Assembly: GCF_900110615.1 (NCBI RefSeq)
Contig: NZ_FOEI01000001.1
Coordinates: 496,001-560,000 of the forward strand
Direction of reading: 5' to 3'
From: Flavobacterium urocaniciphilum
GTDB taxonomy: Bacteria > Bacteroidota > Bacteroidia > Flavobacteriales > Flavobacteriaceae
Length of the DNA: 64,000 nt
Part shown: piece by piece, positions 53,031 to 61,395 of the stretch
Numbering within the stretch: position 1 is the first letter of the stretch
Layout: the number at the start of each line of letters is the position of its first letter
Notes under the pieces: generated by a model
The model's input: the letters and a program-made list of their open reading frames with translations, nothing else
Databases searched by the model: none
Told to the model about the DNA's origin: nothing
Translations under genes and position numbers: made by a program

Positions 53031-54932
53031 TTATTTGTTTTTCTCTTCGTTTTTGGTATCCATCATTTCCATTAATTTCATACCTAATAAACCACTGATT
53101 CCCCCTTCAGAACCATTGTTTCCTGAGATTAACACATCAGGAATAACTTTAATTTTTCCTTTAGCAATTTCTTCTGTAATTTTATATTTAGTAAAATTAT
53201 CACCACCCATTGCTGAAACTTGTAATTGATATGCTTCAGCAGTAGATTTACCAATTGCCATAATTTTTTCAGCTTCAGCTAAACCTGTTTTAGAGATTTT
53301 TTCTGCTTCAGCACTTGCATTTAATTTAGTTGCTTCAGCTTGTGCTCCAGCTCTTGCTTTTGTAGCTTCAGCTTCCGCATTTGCTCTCATTTTAGTAGCT
53401 TCTGCTTCAGCATTTACATTTAATTTTAAACTTGTTGCATCTCCTTCAGCTTTTTTAACGGTTGCATCAGCAGTACGTTGAGCAATTTCAACACTTTGAG
53501 AAGCACGTACAATTTCTTTTTGCATATCTGCAATAGCTGTTTCTTTCTCTACACCTTGACGTTGTTCTTGCGCCATTTTTTGTGTTTGATATGTTTTTTG
53601 CTCTTCTTCAGCAATTTTTCTATCCGTTAATGTTTTCATTAATGAATCTGGAGGAACGATGTCTCCAATTAATGTGTCAACGGCATTAACATTATATTCA
53701 TCTAAAACCGTTTTAATATGGTTTTTAGCTGATTCTTGTCTTTCTTTACGTGTACTTAAGAATGAAATAACATCACTATCTTGAGCCGAGTTTCTAAAAT
53801 AGTTACCAATAGTTGGTTCTAAAACTTGTGAAACTAAGTTGGTCATACTTCCAAAACGAGCAATTACTTTTGGTGCTTCATTGGCAGGAACGTGAATGAT
53901 TTGTGCTACATCTAAATTAAATGGGAAACCATCTTTAGAACGAACTGTAATTGTTGATAAATTTTTATCTAAATCATGAGATTCACTTCTAGCATTTGCC
54001 CAATTTAATACTAAGTTTGTAGTTGGAACAGGCTCTAATTTAGTTGTATATTTATTTAAAGCATATTTACCTGGCCCAAGAGGTTCCATCCAAACTCCAC
54101 GTTGACCTTTAGAAACAATGTTTCCGTGTTTAAATGTTTCTCCAGTTACATCTTGTCCGTCTTCACCAATATAAGAAATTACTACACCTACATATCCAAT
54201 TGGAACATCTGTCATAGGATTTTGTTCAATTTGAATTGCCCAAGTATTAATATAATATGAACCGGCTAACATTACTTGTGGTTGTAAACCTCTATTTCCT
54301 CCATCTTCTAAGAATCTATCAAAATCTTGGAAATTATTATGACCGTCTACATATTTACCAGCAATTTGTCCTTGTGTAATGGGTTCACCGTCTAAAGCAG
54401 TAACAATTCCTACCATGTTTTCATATATTTTTACTTGATCAGTTATCATTACTTCAAATAAATACGTATTGATACGGTAAGATCCACTTGTAATAAAAGC
54501 CGTTTGACGACCTTTTTGTCCACCATTATTTAAAAAGGCAGTTGCATCTTGGAAATTATCTGATTCAACTTTTCTAGCTAAAATTCTACCAGTTGGAATT
54601 TCTTTTCCATCTTTACTTAACACTAATCCAATTTTTCCTTCTGGAATAATTGTGAAAGGTGTCATGTCTACAGAATATTGCCAAATCCACATACCCCAAT
54701 ATAAACCAGGTGCTAATGATTGTGCTTGAAAACCAGCTTCACCTTTAGTAGCAATAATTCTACTATCGGGTAAAGATTTGTCGGCTCCGAAAAGCACGAA
54801 TTTTTTGGTTACTAAACCAATTTTATCTTCTGGAACGATAACCATTCCAAAAAATACACGTAATACAAACTTGTAAAACACTAAGGTTAATACTATTAAA
54901 AGTACCCACCAAAAATCGATAATTGATGTCAT
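53031..54932 (-). CDS. Multi-module SPFH/band 7 (flotillin-like) membrane protein
   Basis: This 633-residue protein has one N-terminal membrane segment (about 8-30). Four related beta modules follow at about 32-92, 95-164, 167-238 and 242-303, each beginning with a P-x(2)-IGLV-like strand and ending in a (P/S/A)G(L/S/K)Y-type turn. An SPFH core is at about 305-430. A long Ala/Glu-rich helical region (about 430-590) has AEAEATK repeats typical of flotillin coiled coils. A Gly/Met-rich tail ends the protein. Flotillin-like proteins form large oligomers and organise membrane microdomains. Ordinary bacterial members have one N-terminal module, so the fourfold repetition is unusual. It is monocistronic. 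Confidence 0.9.
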   Translation of the reverse strand: MTSIIDFWWVLLIVLTLVFYKFVLRVFFGMVIVPEDKIGLVTKKFVLFGADKSLPDSRIIATKGEAGFQAQSLAPGLYWGMWIWQYSVDMTPFTIIPEGKIGLVLSKDGKEIPTGRILARKVESDNFQDATAFLNNGGQKGRQTAFITSGSYRINTYLFEVMITDQVKIYENMVGIVTALDGEPITQGQIAGKYVDGHNNFQDFDRFLEDGGNRGLQPQVMLAGSYYINTWAIQIEQNPMTDVPIGYVGVVISYIGEDGQDVTGETFKHGNIVSKGQRGVWMEPLGPGKYALNKYTTKLEPVPTTNLVLNWANARSESHDLDKNLSTITVRSKDGFPFNLDVAQIIHVPANEAPKVIARFGSMTNLVSQVLEPTIGNYFRNSAQDSDVISFLSTRKERQESAKNHIKTVLDEYNVNAVDTLIGDIVPPDSLMKTLTDRKIAEEEQKTYQTQKMAQEQRQGVEKETAIADMQKEIVRASQSVEIAQRTADATVKKAEGDATSLKLNVNAEAEATKMRANAEAEATKARAGAQAEATKLNASAEAEKISKTGLAEAEKIMAIGKSTAEAYQLQVSAMGGDNFTKYKITEEIAKGKIKVIPDVLISGNNGSEGGISGLLGMKLMEMMDTKNEEKNK

Positions 54933-55193
54933 ATTAAAATATTATAGTTGATTAAAAAATATTTGATTTTTATTATGAAAAGAGATTAAATGTTGTTAAT
55001 CTGTAATTTTGTGGTTTCAAAATTCTAAACTAAGAATGAATTGAAAGGAAGAATTAACACCTATGTGCCATTTGAAATTCGTTTAAAATAAAAATCTATT
55101 ATTATACGTAAGTGTAAAAAATAAGTTACAATTTTTTTAATAAATATTTTATAAATCAATTTAATGTTTTGAATATGAAATGATTATGGTAAT

Positions 55194-55225
55194 AAAAAAA
55201 ACTGCTGAAATATCAGCAGTTTTTT
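55194..55225. terminator. Terminator of the His-rich protein gene
   Basis: ACTGCTGA (55201-55208) pairs with TCAGCAGT (55213-55220) around a 4-base loop. The flanking A- and T-runs extend the stem, so it can act in both directions. Confidence 0.88.
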
Positions 55226-55228
55226 GAG

Positions 55229-55711
55229 TTAATGTTTTCCGTGGCCTTTTCCATGGCCTTTATGTTTATTACCATGTCCGTTTCCTTGATCATTGTCGTT
55301 GTCATTATGATGATGATGTTCATCAATAACAATAACTTTTTTAGGTTTATGTTTTTTAACTTTTACCACTTTATATCTAGTACAGTGATCATTATTAAAA
55401 TAATATGGATAATTTCCATAATAGTCTAATTGAATTTGAGTTGCTCCACCTAAATTAATACTAATAAAAGGAGCAGGAATTGAAACACTTACAGACCAAG
55501 TTCCATTATTCAAATAAAAGTACACTCTTTTTTGAATATCATAATAGAAATTGTGTTGTGGAAAATAAATGTGTCGTGTTTTTGCTCTATAGCCTTTTGC
55601 AGGTGCCCATGGTGGTGGTCCTTGACTAAACATTTCTGTTGGTGAAAAAAATAATCCAACTAATGTAATAATAACTAATGCCTTAATTGATTTTTTTACG
55701 ATTGCTCTCAT
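55229..55711 (-). CDS. His-rich small secreted protein
   Basis: This protein has 160 residues from the ATG at 55711. The ATG at 55750 is rejected because it lies inside the predicted -7 box. A signal peptide (about 1-30, ending MFSQ) is followed by GPPPWAPAKGYRAKTRHIYF, a short beta-rich body, and a C-terminal tail of about 45 residues made of Lys, His, Asp, Asn and Gly (HHHHNDNDND, then GHGKGHGKH). The tail could bind divalent metals or be intrinsically disordered. Similar PPPWAP proteins are common in Flavobacteria, but their function is unknown to me. Confidence 0.8.
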   Translation of the reverse strand: MRAIVKKSIKALVIITLVGLFFSPTEMFSQGPPPWAPAKGYRAKTRHIYFPQHNFYYDIQKRVYFYLNNGTWSVSVSIPAPFISINLGGATQIQLDYYGNYPYYFNNDHCTRYKVVKVKKHKPKKVIVIDEHHHHNDNDNDQGNGHGNKHKGHGKGHGKH

Positions 55712-55747
55712 CTCTCTTGGTTTTAAGTTAATAATTATGGTTATATC

Positions 55748-55755
55748 CAAATATA
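55748..55755 (-). promoter_or_regulatory. -7 box of the His-rich protein gene
   Basis: TATATTTG on the minus strand fits TAnnTTTG. A TTG lies 24 bases further upstream, slightly too far. The leader to the ATG at 55711 would be about 30 bases. Confidence 0.5.
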
Positions 55756-55841
55756 AACATTTTTTGTAGAATATCTTTACAAAAAATGTTCCAAAGTTGT
55801 TTTTATAACGTTGAATTTTAGTTTTTTAGTATGTAAATCAA

Positions 55842-55877
55842 CAAAAAAACCGCCAAGTTTTGTAACAAGGCGGTTTT
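55842..55877 (-). terminator. Terminator downstream of lpdA
   Basis: AAAACCGCC (55846-55854) pairs with GGCGGTTTT (55869-55877), a 9 bp stem with a 14-base loop, followed on the minus strand by an A/T-rich T-run. It lies about 40 bases after the lpdA stop. Confidence 0.78.
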
Positions 55878-55889
55878 GTATTTATTATT

Positions 55890-55914
55890 AGATTGCTTCG
55901 TACCTCGCAATGAC
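55890..55914 (-). repeat. REP-like palindromic element abutting the lpdA stop codon
   Basis: The minus strand reads TCATTGCGAGG-TAC-GAAGCAATC. ATTGC and GCAAT are the inverted arms. This GTCATTGCGAGGNACGAAGCAATC word is a familiar dispersed intergenic repeat in Bacteroidota and some other bacteria (recalled, not searched). It begins directly at the TAG stop of lpdA. Confidence 0.6.
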
Positions 55915-57302
55915 TAAATATGAATTACTTCATCATAAGCAGCAGCAACAGCTTCCATAACTGCTTCACTCATTGTTGGGTGAGGGTGAACTGCTTTTAA
56001 AATTTCATGACCAGTAGTTTCTAATTTACGAGCTACAACTGCTTCAGCAATCATATCTGTTACACCAGCACCAATCATGTGGCATCCTAACCATTCACCA
56101 TATTTTGCATCGAAAATAACTTTTACGAATCCGTCAGTATTTCCACCAGCTGTAGCTTTTCCTGAAGCAGAGAATGGGAATTTACCAACTTTAATTTCGT
56201 ATCCTTTTTCTTTTGCTGCTTTTTCAGTTAAACCAACAGATGCAATTTCTGGAGTTGCATATGTACAACCTGGAATGTTACCATAATCTAATGGTTCAAC
56301 ATGTAAACCAGCGATTTTTTCCACACATAAAATTCCTTCTGCAGAAGCAACGTGCGCTAAAGCTTGACCAGGAACAACGTCACCAATTGCATAATATCCT
56401 GGAACATTAGTTTGGTAATAATCGTTTACTAAAATTTTATCTCTATCAGTAGCAATTCCTACTTCTTCTAAACCAATATTTTCAATGTTCGATTTGATAC
56501 CAACTGCAGAAAGTAAAACATCAGCTTCTAAGATTTCTTCTCCTTTTGCAGTTTTTACAGTAGCTTTTACTCCATTTCCAGAAGTATCTACTTTTTCTAC
56601 AGAAGAATTAGTCATGATAGTAATTCCTGATTTTTTCAAAGAACGCTCAAATTGTTTTGATACATCTTCATCTTCAACAGGAACAATGTTTGGCATAAAT
56701 TCTACGATCGTTACATCTGTACCCATTGAGTTATAGAAGTGTGCAAATTCCACTCCAATTGCTCCAGAACCAACAACGATTAATTTTTTTGGTTGCTCTG
56801 GTAAAACCATTGCTTGACGGTAACCAATTACTTTTTTACCATCTTGTGGTAAGTTTGGTAATTCACGTGAACGAGCTCCAGTTGCAATAATAATATGGTC
56901 TGCACTATATTCAGTAACTTTTCCATCTGCTGCAGTAACGTCAATTTTTTTACCTGGTTTGATTTTTCCAAAACCATCGATAACGTCAATTTTGTTTTTC
57001 TTCATTAAGAACTGAACACCTTTACTCATTCCGCTTGCAACGTTTCTTGAACGAGCAATTACAGCACCAAAATCTTTATCAACATTATCAACTTTTAATC
57101 CGTAATCAGATGCATGTTTTAAATAATCGAAAACTTGAGCAGATTTTAATAATGCTTTCGTTGGGATACATCCCCAATTTAAACAGATACCACCTAAATT
57201 TTCTTTTTCAATAACAGCTACTTTAAATCCTAATTGAGAAGCTCTAATTGCAGTTACATAACCACCAGGACCACTTCCTAAAACTATAACGTCGTATTTC
57301 AT
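55914..57302 (-). CDS. lpdA: Dihydrolipoyl dehydrogenase
   Basis: LpdA is the E3 component of the pyruvate and 2-oxoglutarate dehydrogenase complexes and of the glycine cleavage system; it reoxidises dihydrolipoamide with FAD and NAD+. The protein has 462 residues. The FAD motif is GSGPGGYVTAIRA at 9-21. The redox-active cysteines are C40 and C45 in GGICLNWGCIPTK. The NAD motif is VVGSGAIGVEFA, followed by YAIGDV and the C-terminal catalytic HPHPTMSEA. It ends in TAG at 55916-55914, next to a REP-like element. No other complex component is adjacent. Confidence 0.97.
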   Translation of the reverse strand: MKYDVIVLGSGPGGYVTAIRASQLGFKVAVIEKENLGGICLNWGCIPTKALLKSAQVFDYLKHASDYGLKVDNVDKDFGAVIARSRNVASGMSKGVQFLMKKNKIDVIDGFGKIKPGKKIDVTAADGKVTEYSADHIIIATGARSRELPNLPQDGKKVIGYRQAMVLPEQPKKLIVVGSGAIGVEFAHFYNSMGTDVTIVEFMPNIVPVEDEDVSKQFERSLKKSGITIMTNSSVEKVDTSGNGVKATVKTAKGEEILEADVLLSAVGIKSNIENIGLEEVGIATDRDKILVNDYYQTNVPGYYAIGDVVPGQALAHVASAEGILCVEKIAGLHVEPLDYGNIPGCTYATPEIASVGLTEKAAKEKGYEIKVGKFPFSASGKATAGGNTDGFVKVIFDAKYGEWLGCHMIGAGVTDMIAEAVVARKLETTGHEILKAVHPHPTMSEAVMEAVAAAYDEVIHI

Positions 57303-57414
57303 TTTATATATTTTTTTATTTTTTTGAATAAAATGCAGTCGCTTACGCTTGTGTCATTTTTTTAAATTGTATTGTTTTTTTCTGATTGCGAAATTAATAA
57401 ATATTTATTTATTT

Positions 57415-59241
57415 TTACGATAGAACTTCAGGTTTTTCGAATTGTGCTTCGTATAATTTTTTATAGAAACCATTTTCCAATTTTAGTAGTTCGTTATGAT
57501 TTCCTTGTTCTACAATTAATCCTTTATCCATTACTATAATTTTATCTGCATTTACAATGGTTGCTAATCGATGCGCGATAATAATTGAAGTTCTTCCTTC
57601 CGTTAATTTTTTAGTTGCATTTTGAATTAATTCTTCCGAATACGAATCGATAGAAGAAGTAGCTTCATCTAAAATTAATATACTTGGATTACTAATAAAT
57701 GCTCTTAAAAAGGCTATAAGCTGACGTTGACCTGATGATAACATAACGCCACGTTCTTTAACATCATAATCGTAACCATTGGGAAGAGACATTAAAAAGT
57801 CGTGAATACCAATCTTTTTGGCAGCTTCATAAACTTCTTCTTTTTTAATGTTTTCATCAAAAAGAGTAATGTTATTGTAGATTGAATCGGCAAACAAGAA
57901 AACATCTTGTAAAACCATAGCTATTTCTTTTCGAAGTGTTTCTAAAGAATAATCATTGATATTGATATCGTCAATTAAAATTCTTCCAGAGTCAATTTCA
58001 TAAAAACGATTTAATAAATTAATTATCGTCGATTTTCCAGCACCAGTTGCACCAACAATAGCAATAGTTTCACCTTGTTTGACTTCTAAATTCAGTCCTT
58101 TTAAAATTTCTTCACCTTTAATATAACTGAATTTTACATTTTCAATTTTAATATTACCCTGTAATTTTTCAGAATGAATGGTGCCATTATCTTGAACTTC
58201 TTCATGGGTTTCTAAAATTTCAAAAACTCTATCAGCAGCCACAATACCCATTTGCATGACATTAAATTTATCAGCAATTTGACGTAATGGATTGTATAAC
58301 ATTGAAATGTACATATTGAAGGAAATCAATTGACCAACACTTGTTTGAGTATCACCATTAATAATAAATAAGGCTCCGAAATAAACTACTAAACCTAAGG
58401 TAATACTGGAAATAATATCGGCAATAGGGAAGAAGATACTGTTATATAAAATGTTTTTTAACCAAGCTTTATTGTGCTTTTCATTGATTTCTTTGAATTT
58501 TTCTAATTCAATTTTTTCACGATTAAACAATTGAACAATCTTCATTCCTGTTAATCGTTCTTGTATAAACGTGTTTAAATTGGCAACTTCATTTCGTACT
58601 TCATTAAAAGCTACTTTCATTTTTTTATTGAAAATATTTGTAGCAATTAATATTAAAGGTAAAATCAATAAAACAATGCAAGTAATTTTCCAATTGATGA
58701 TTAACATAAAAGCCAAAACAATAATCATTTTTAGAAAATCACTGACAATCATAAATAAACCTTGACTGAAAATACTGGCAATGTTTTCCATATCGGAAAC
58801 ACAACGAGTGATTAGTTTTCCTACAGGTTCATTATCGAAATATCGCATTTTAAAACTCGCTAAATGAGAGAATAGTTTTTCACGAATTACTTTTACAATA
58901 TCTTGCCCTAACCAACTTGAAACATATACGAAGAAATATTGTGCAACTACCTCTAAAATAAGGATAATAAGCATTAAAGCAACCAATATTTTTATGTTGT
59001 AAGCGTTGTTGCCATCTTCTAATATGAAACTCATTAAGTTTAGAAAATAGTCCTGAATTACATTGGTTTCTTTACCAGAGTTTACGAAGTATTTGTCGAT
59101 TGTGATGTTTAAAACCAACGGGCGAAGTGCTGCAACAATAGCTAAAAAAATAGCCCAAAATGCAACGCTAAAAAGCTTGCTTTTAAATGGCTTCGCGTAT
59201 TGTAAGACTTTTTTAAAAGAGGATGATTTTAAAACACTCAT
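57415..59241 (-). CDS. ABC exporter, fused permease and ATPase (MsbA/MdlB type)
   Basis: This 608-residue half-transporter has six predicted transmembrane helices in residues 1-330, followed by the nucleotide-binding domain. Walker A is GATGAGKST, the signature is LSSGQRQ (instead of LSGGQ), Walker B is ILILDEATSSID, and the H-loop is IIAHRL. It should act as a homodimer or heterodimer exporting a lipid, peptide or drug; the substrate is not known. The serine in place of the second glycine of the signature is usual in this Flavobacterial subgroup. It starts 22 bases after truA on the same strand. Confidence 0.93.
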   Translation of the reverse strand: MSVLKSSSFKKVLQYAKPFKSKLFSVAFWAIFLAIVAALRPLVLNITIDKYFVNSGKETNVIQDYFLNLMSFILEDGNNAYNIKILVALMLIILILEVVAQYFFVYVSSWLGQDIVKVIREKLFSHLASFKMRYFDNEPVGKLITRCVSDMENIASIFSQGLFMIVSDFLKMIIVLAFMLIINWKITCIVLLILPLILIATNIFNKKMKVAFNEVRNEVANLNTFIQERLTGMKIVQLFNREKIELEKFKEINEKHNKAWLKNILYNSIFFPIADIISSITLGLVVYFGALFIINGDTQTSVGQLISFNMYISMLYNPLRQIADKFNVMQMGIVAADRVFEILETHEEVQDNGTIHSEKLQGNIKIENVKFSYIKGEEILKGLNLEVKQGETIAIVGATGAGKSTIINLLNRFYEIDSGRILIDDININDYSLETLRKEIAMVLQDVFLFADSIYNNITLFDENIKKEEVYEAAKKIGIHDFLMSLPNGYDYDVKERGVMLSSGQRQLIAFLRAFISNPSILILDEATSSIDSYSEELIQNATKKLTEGRTSIIIAHRLATIVNADKIIVMDKGLIVEQGNHNELLKLENGFYKKLYEAQFEKPEVLS

Positions 59242-59263
59242 TTGGCTTATAAAATTTTAAAGG

Positions 59264-59998
59264 CTAAATATACGGATATTTTACTTTTGTAAGATACAAT
59301 CCGTGTGCGGGAACAGAAAATCCGGCTTTACTTCTGTTTTTGCTTTCGATGATGTTTCTAAAATCTTCTAATGAAGTTTTGTGAATACCAACATTAACAA
59401 GCGTTCCAACAATTGCTCGAACCATATTTCTTAAAAATCTATCGGCAGAAATTGTGAAAATAATTTGATTTTCATTTTGTTGCCAATACGCTTCAGTAAT
59501 TTTACAATTAAATGTTCTTACATCGGTGTGAACTTTTGAAAAACATTCAAAATCGATATATTCAAAAAGTATTTTGCAAGCTTCATTCATTAAATCTAAA
59601 TCCAATTTATGATTCACTTTCCAACTACCATTTATATTAAAAACATCTTTAAATGTGGTTATGTGATATTCATAAGTTCTGCTCGTTGCATCAAAGCGTG
59701 CATGTGCATCAGCATGAACTGGAATGATTCTGAAAATGGCAATATCTTTTGGTAAAAAGGAGTTTAATTTCTGAATTGTAGCTTGTACATCAAATTCGAC
59801 TTCAGTATCAAAATGAGCGTACATTTGTTTGGCATGAACGCCAGAATCTGTTCTTCCTGCGCCCACAATTTCAATTGAATCACGAAGTAAAAGAGATAAG
59901 GATTTATCTAAAGTTTCCTGAATTGAAATGGCATTCGGTTGTACTTGAAACCCAAAATAATCTTTTCCGTTATATGCAAATTCAATGAAGTATCTCAA
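59264..59998 (-). CDS. truA: tRNA pseudouridine synthase TruA
   Basis: TruA makes pseudouridine at positions 38-40 of the anticodon arm in many tRNAs. The 244-residue protein shows YFIEFAYNGKDYFGFQ at the start. The catalytic aspartate is D51 in GAGRTDSGVHAK, followed by HARFDATSRTYEYHI and a C-terminal FLRNMVRAIVGTLVNVG. Length and motif spacing are normal. It heads a two-gene unit with the ABC exporter and is divergent from the YfcE-type gene. Confidence 0.96.
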   Translation of the reverse strand: MRYFIEFAYNGKDYFGFQVQPNAISIQETLDKSLSLLLRDSIEIVGAGRTDSGVHAKQMYAHFDTEVEFDVQATIQKLNSFLPKDIAIFRIIPVHADAHARFDATSRTYEYHITTFKDVFNINGSWKVNHKLDLDLMNEACKILFEYIDFECFSKVHTDVRTFNCKITEAYWQQNENQIIFTISADRFLRNMVRAIVGTLVNVGIHKTSLEDFRNIIESKNRSKAGFSVPAHGLYLTKVKYPYI

Positions 59999-60030
59999 TT
60001 GTTATATTAAGTTTCTATGTTTAAGAGTTG

Positions 60031-60038
60031 CAAAGTTA
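60031..60038 (-). promoter_or_regulatory. Putative -7 box of truA
   Basis: The minus strand reads TAACTTTG, fitting TAnnTTTG, 33 bases before the ATG at 59998. No -33 TTG at the expected distance. Confidence 0.4.
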
Positions 60039-60104
60039 CTAAGAATTTGAATTATTTTATTTAATGTTTTCTTAAAAATAAATAATAAACTATATTTTTT
60101 TGCC

Positions 60105-60144
60105 AACTTTGTAACTTAGTTACTCAGTCACTTTGAAACTTTAT
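60105..60144 (+). repeat. Degenerate 8 bp tandem array upstream of the YfcE-type gene
   Basis: AACTTTGT, AACTTAGT, TACTCAGT, CACTTTGA and AACTTTAT run in 8-base register and end three bases before the ATG at 60148. The ACT core is kept in every unit. Confidence 0.65.
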
Positions 60145-60147
60145 TAA

Positions 60148-60642
60148 ATGAAAAAAATATTACTCCTTTCCGATACTCATAGTCATATTGATGAGTCGAT
60201 TTTAAAATATGTTAGATTGGCTGATGAAGTTTGGCATGCTGGAGATATTGGCGATTTGAAAGTGACGGATACAATTAAAAAGTTAAAGCCATTACGAGCT
60301 GTTTTTGGTAATATTGATAATCATGAAGCGCGAATGGAATTTCCATTAAACAATCGATTTTTTTGTGAAGATGTAGAAGTTTTGATTACGCATATTGGAG
60401 GTTATCCTGGAAAATATAGTCCAGCAATTAGAGAAGAAATTACTAAAAATCCACCTAAGTTATTTATTTGCGGACATTCACATATTTTAAAAGTGATGTA
60501 TGATAATAAATTGAATTGTTTGCATATGAATCCGGGTGCGGCAGGAATTTCTGGATTTCATCAAAAACGAACAATGTTACGTTTTGAAATTGACGGTGAT
60601 AAAATTCAGAGCTTAGAAATTATAGAAATAGGAGATAAATAA
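60148..60642 (+). CDS. YfcE-type metallophosphoesterase
   Basis: This 164-residue calcineurin-like phosphoesterase has the full set of metal-binding motifs: LLSDTHSH (D and H), WHAGDIGD (D), FGNIDNHEA (N), ITHIGG (H) and ICGHSHI (H, H). It belongs to the YfcE/MJ0936 group, which hydrolyses phosphodiesters in vitro with Mn2+; the natural substrate is unknown. Its ATG follows a degenerate repeat array, and another array follows its stop. Confidence 0.92.
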   Translation: MKKILLLSDTHSHIDESILKYVRLADEVWHAGDIGDLKVTDTIKKLKPLRAVFGNIDNHEARMEFPLNNRFFCEDVEVLITHIGGYPGKYSPAIREEITKNPPKLFICGHSHILKVMYDNKLNCLHMNPGAAGISGFHQKRTMLRFEIDGDKIQSLEIIEIGDK

Positions 60643-60648
60643 GAGAAA

Positions 60649-60697
60649 AAGTTAAAAGGCAAAAGTTAAAAGTAAAAAGTAAAAAGATAAAAGGAAT
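60649..60697 (+). repeat. Degenerate 7 bp tandem array after the YfcE-type gene
   Basis: Seven heptamers in perfect register, all beginning AAG: AAGTTAA, AAGGCAA, AAGTTAA, AAGTAAA, AAGTAAA, AAGATAA, AAGGAAT. The first pair, AAGTTAA and AAGGCAA, also occurs in the pfkA-gap array. Confidence 0.8.
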
Positions 60698-60733
60698 TAG
60701 TTTAGAATGTTTCTTGTTTGAGTCTCTTAAAAC

Positions 60734-60770
60734 AAAAAAAAATCCGTAAAGTTTTCACTAAACGGATTTT
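60734..60770 (-). terminator. Terminator of the DUF4293 gene
   Basis: AAAATCCGT (60739-60747) pairs with ACGGATTTT (60762-60770), followed on the minus strand by a T-run of nine. Confidence 0.8.
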
Positions 60771-60801
60771 CATAACGCACTAATAAGCTAAGATGATAGG
60801 T

Positions 60802-61212
60802 TTATCGTATTCTATCCACAGATTTTACGAGATCTTCGTCCCTTTTGATTGCTCTATTGGCAAGAGCAAGAAAAACGATAGAAAAAATTGGTAGAAGCAT
60901 CCCAATACCCTTCTCTGAAACTTGCGCCTCTCCGGATAACGTTAGCGAATGATATACAAATAATCCTATTAAAATAAAGTTTAATATCATGTTCAATCTG
61001 TTAATCACAAATTGATTTTGTCTGTTTTTGTAACTAAAAATACTAACTGCAGCTAATAAAGCACTTGAAGCAAACAATATTACATATGCAATATAATCTG
61101 TAAACATTACTTCAATTTTAGCTTTGTTTGTCCACAAGTTTAAAAACAAAGGTAAAGCACCTGCTGTAATGACGCAGATGAATAAATATACCGATTGAAT
61201 TCTTTGTAACAT
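60802..61212 (-). CDS. DUF4293 domain-containing membrane protein
   Basis: This 136-residue protein has four predicted membrane helices with the DUF4293 opening MLQRIQSVYLF. The function is unknown. In Bacteroidota this gene is usually divergent from rho, exactly as here, which supports the assignment. A C-terminal basic tail (RAIKRDEDLVKSVDRIR) should be cytoplasmic. It has its own -7 box (61238-61231) and terminator. Confidence 0.9.
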   Translation of the reverse strand: MLQRIQSVYLFICVITAGALPLFLNLWTNKAKIEVMFTDYIAYVILFASSALLAAVSIFSYKNRQNQFVINRLNMILNFILIGLFVYHSLTLSGEAQVSEKGIGMLLPIFSIVFLALANRAIKRDEDLVKSVDRIR

Positions 61213-61230
61213 CTTTAGTTTTTATAGTGA

Positions 61231-61238
61231 CAAAAATA
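61231..61238 (-). promoter_or_regulatory. Putative -7 box of the DUF4293 gene
   Basis: The minus strand reads TATTTTTG, fitting TAnnTTTG, 18 bases before the ATG at 61212. Confidence 0.45.
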
Positions 61239-61261
61239 TGTTTTCTTTTTAAAAAAAACTA

Positions 61262-61291
61262 TTGTTTTATAATAAAAAATTTGTAATATTG
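61262..61291 (+). promoter_or_regulatory. Predicted promoter of rho
   Basis: TTG (61262-61264) and TAATATTG (61284-61291, one mismatch to TAnnTTTG) are 19 bases apart. The predicted leader of about 100 bases could allow autogenous control, as known for rho in other bacteria. Confidence 0.45.
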
Positions 61292-61395
61292 CATAGAATA
61301 ATCGTAAGTACTTCATTATACGATACTTTGGAATATCAAAAAAATCTCATCACAGTTTTTTTATTTTATTAAGATTAAAAAATCCATAAACATTT

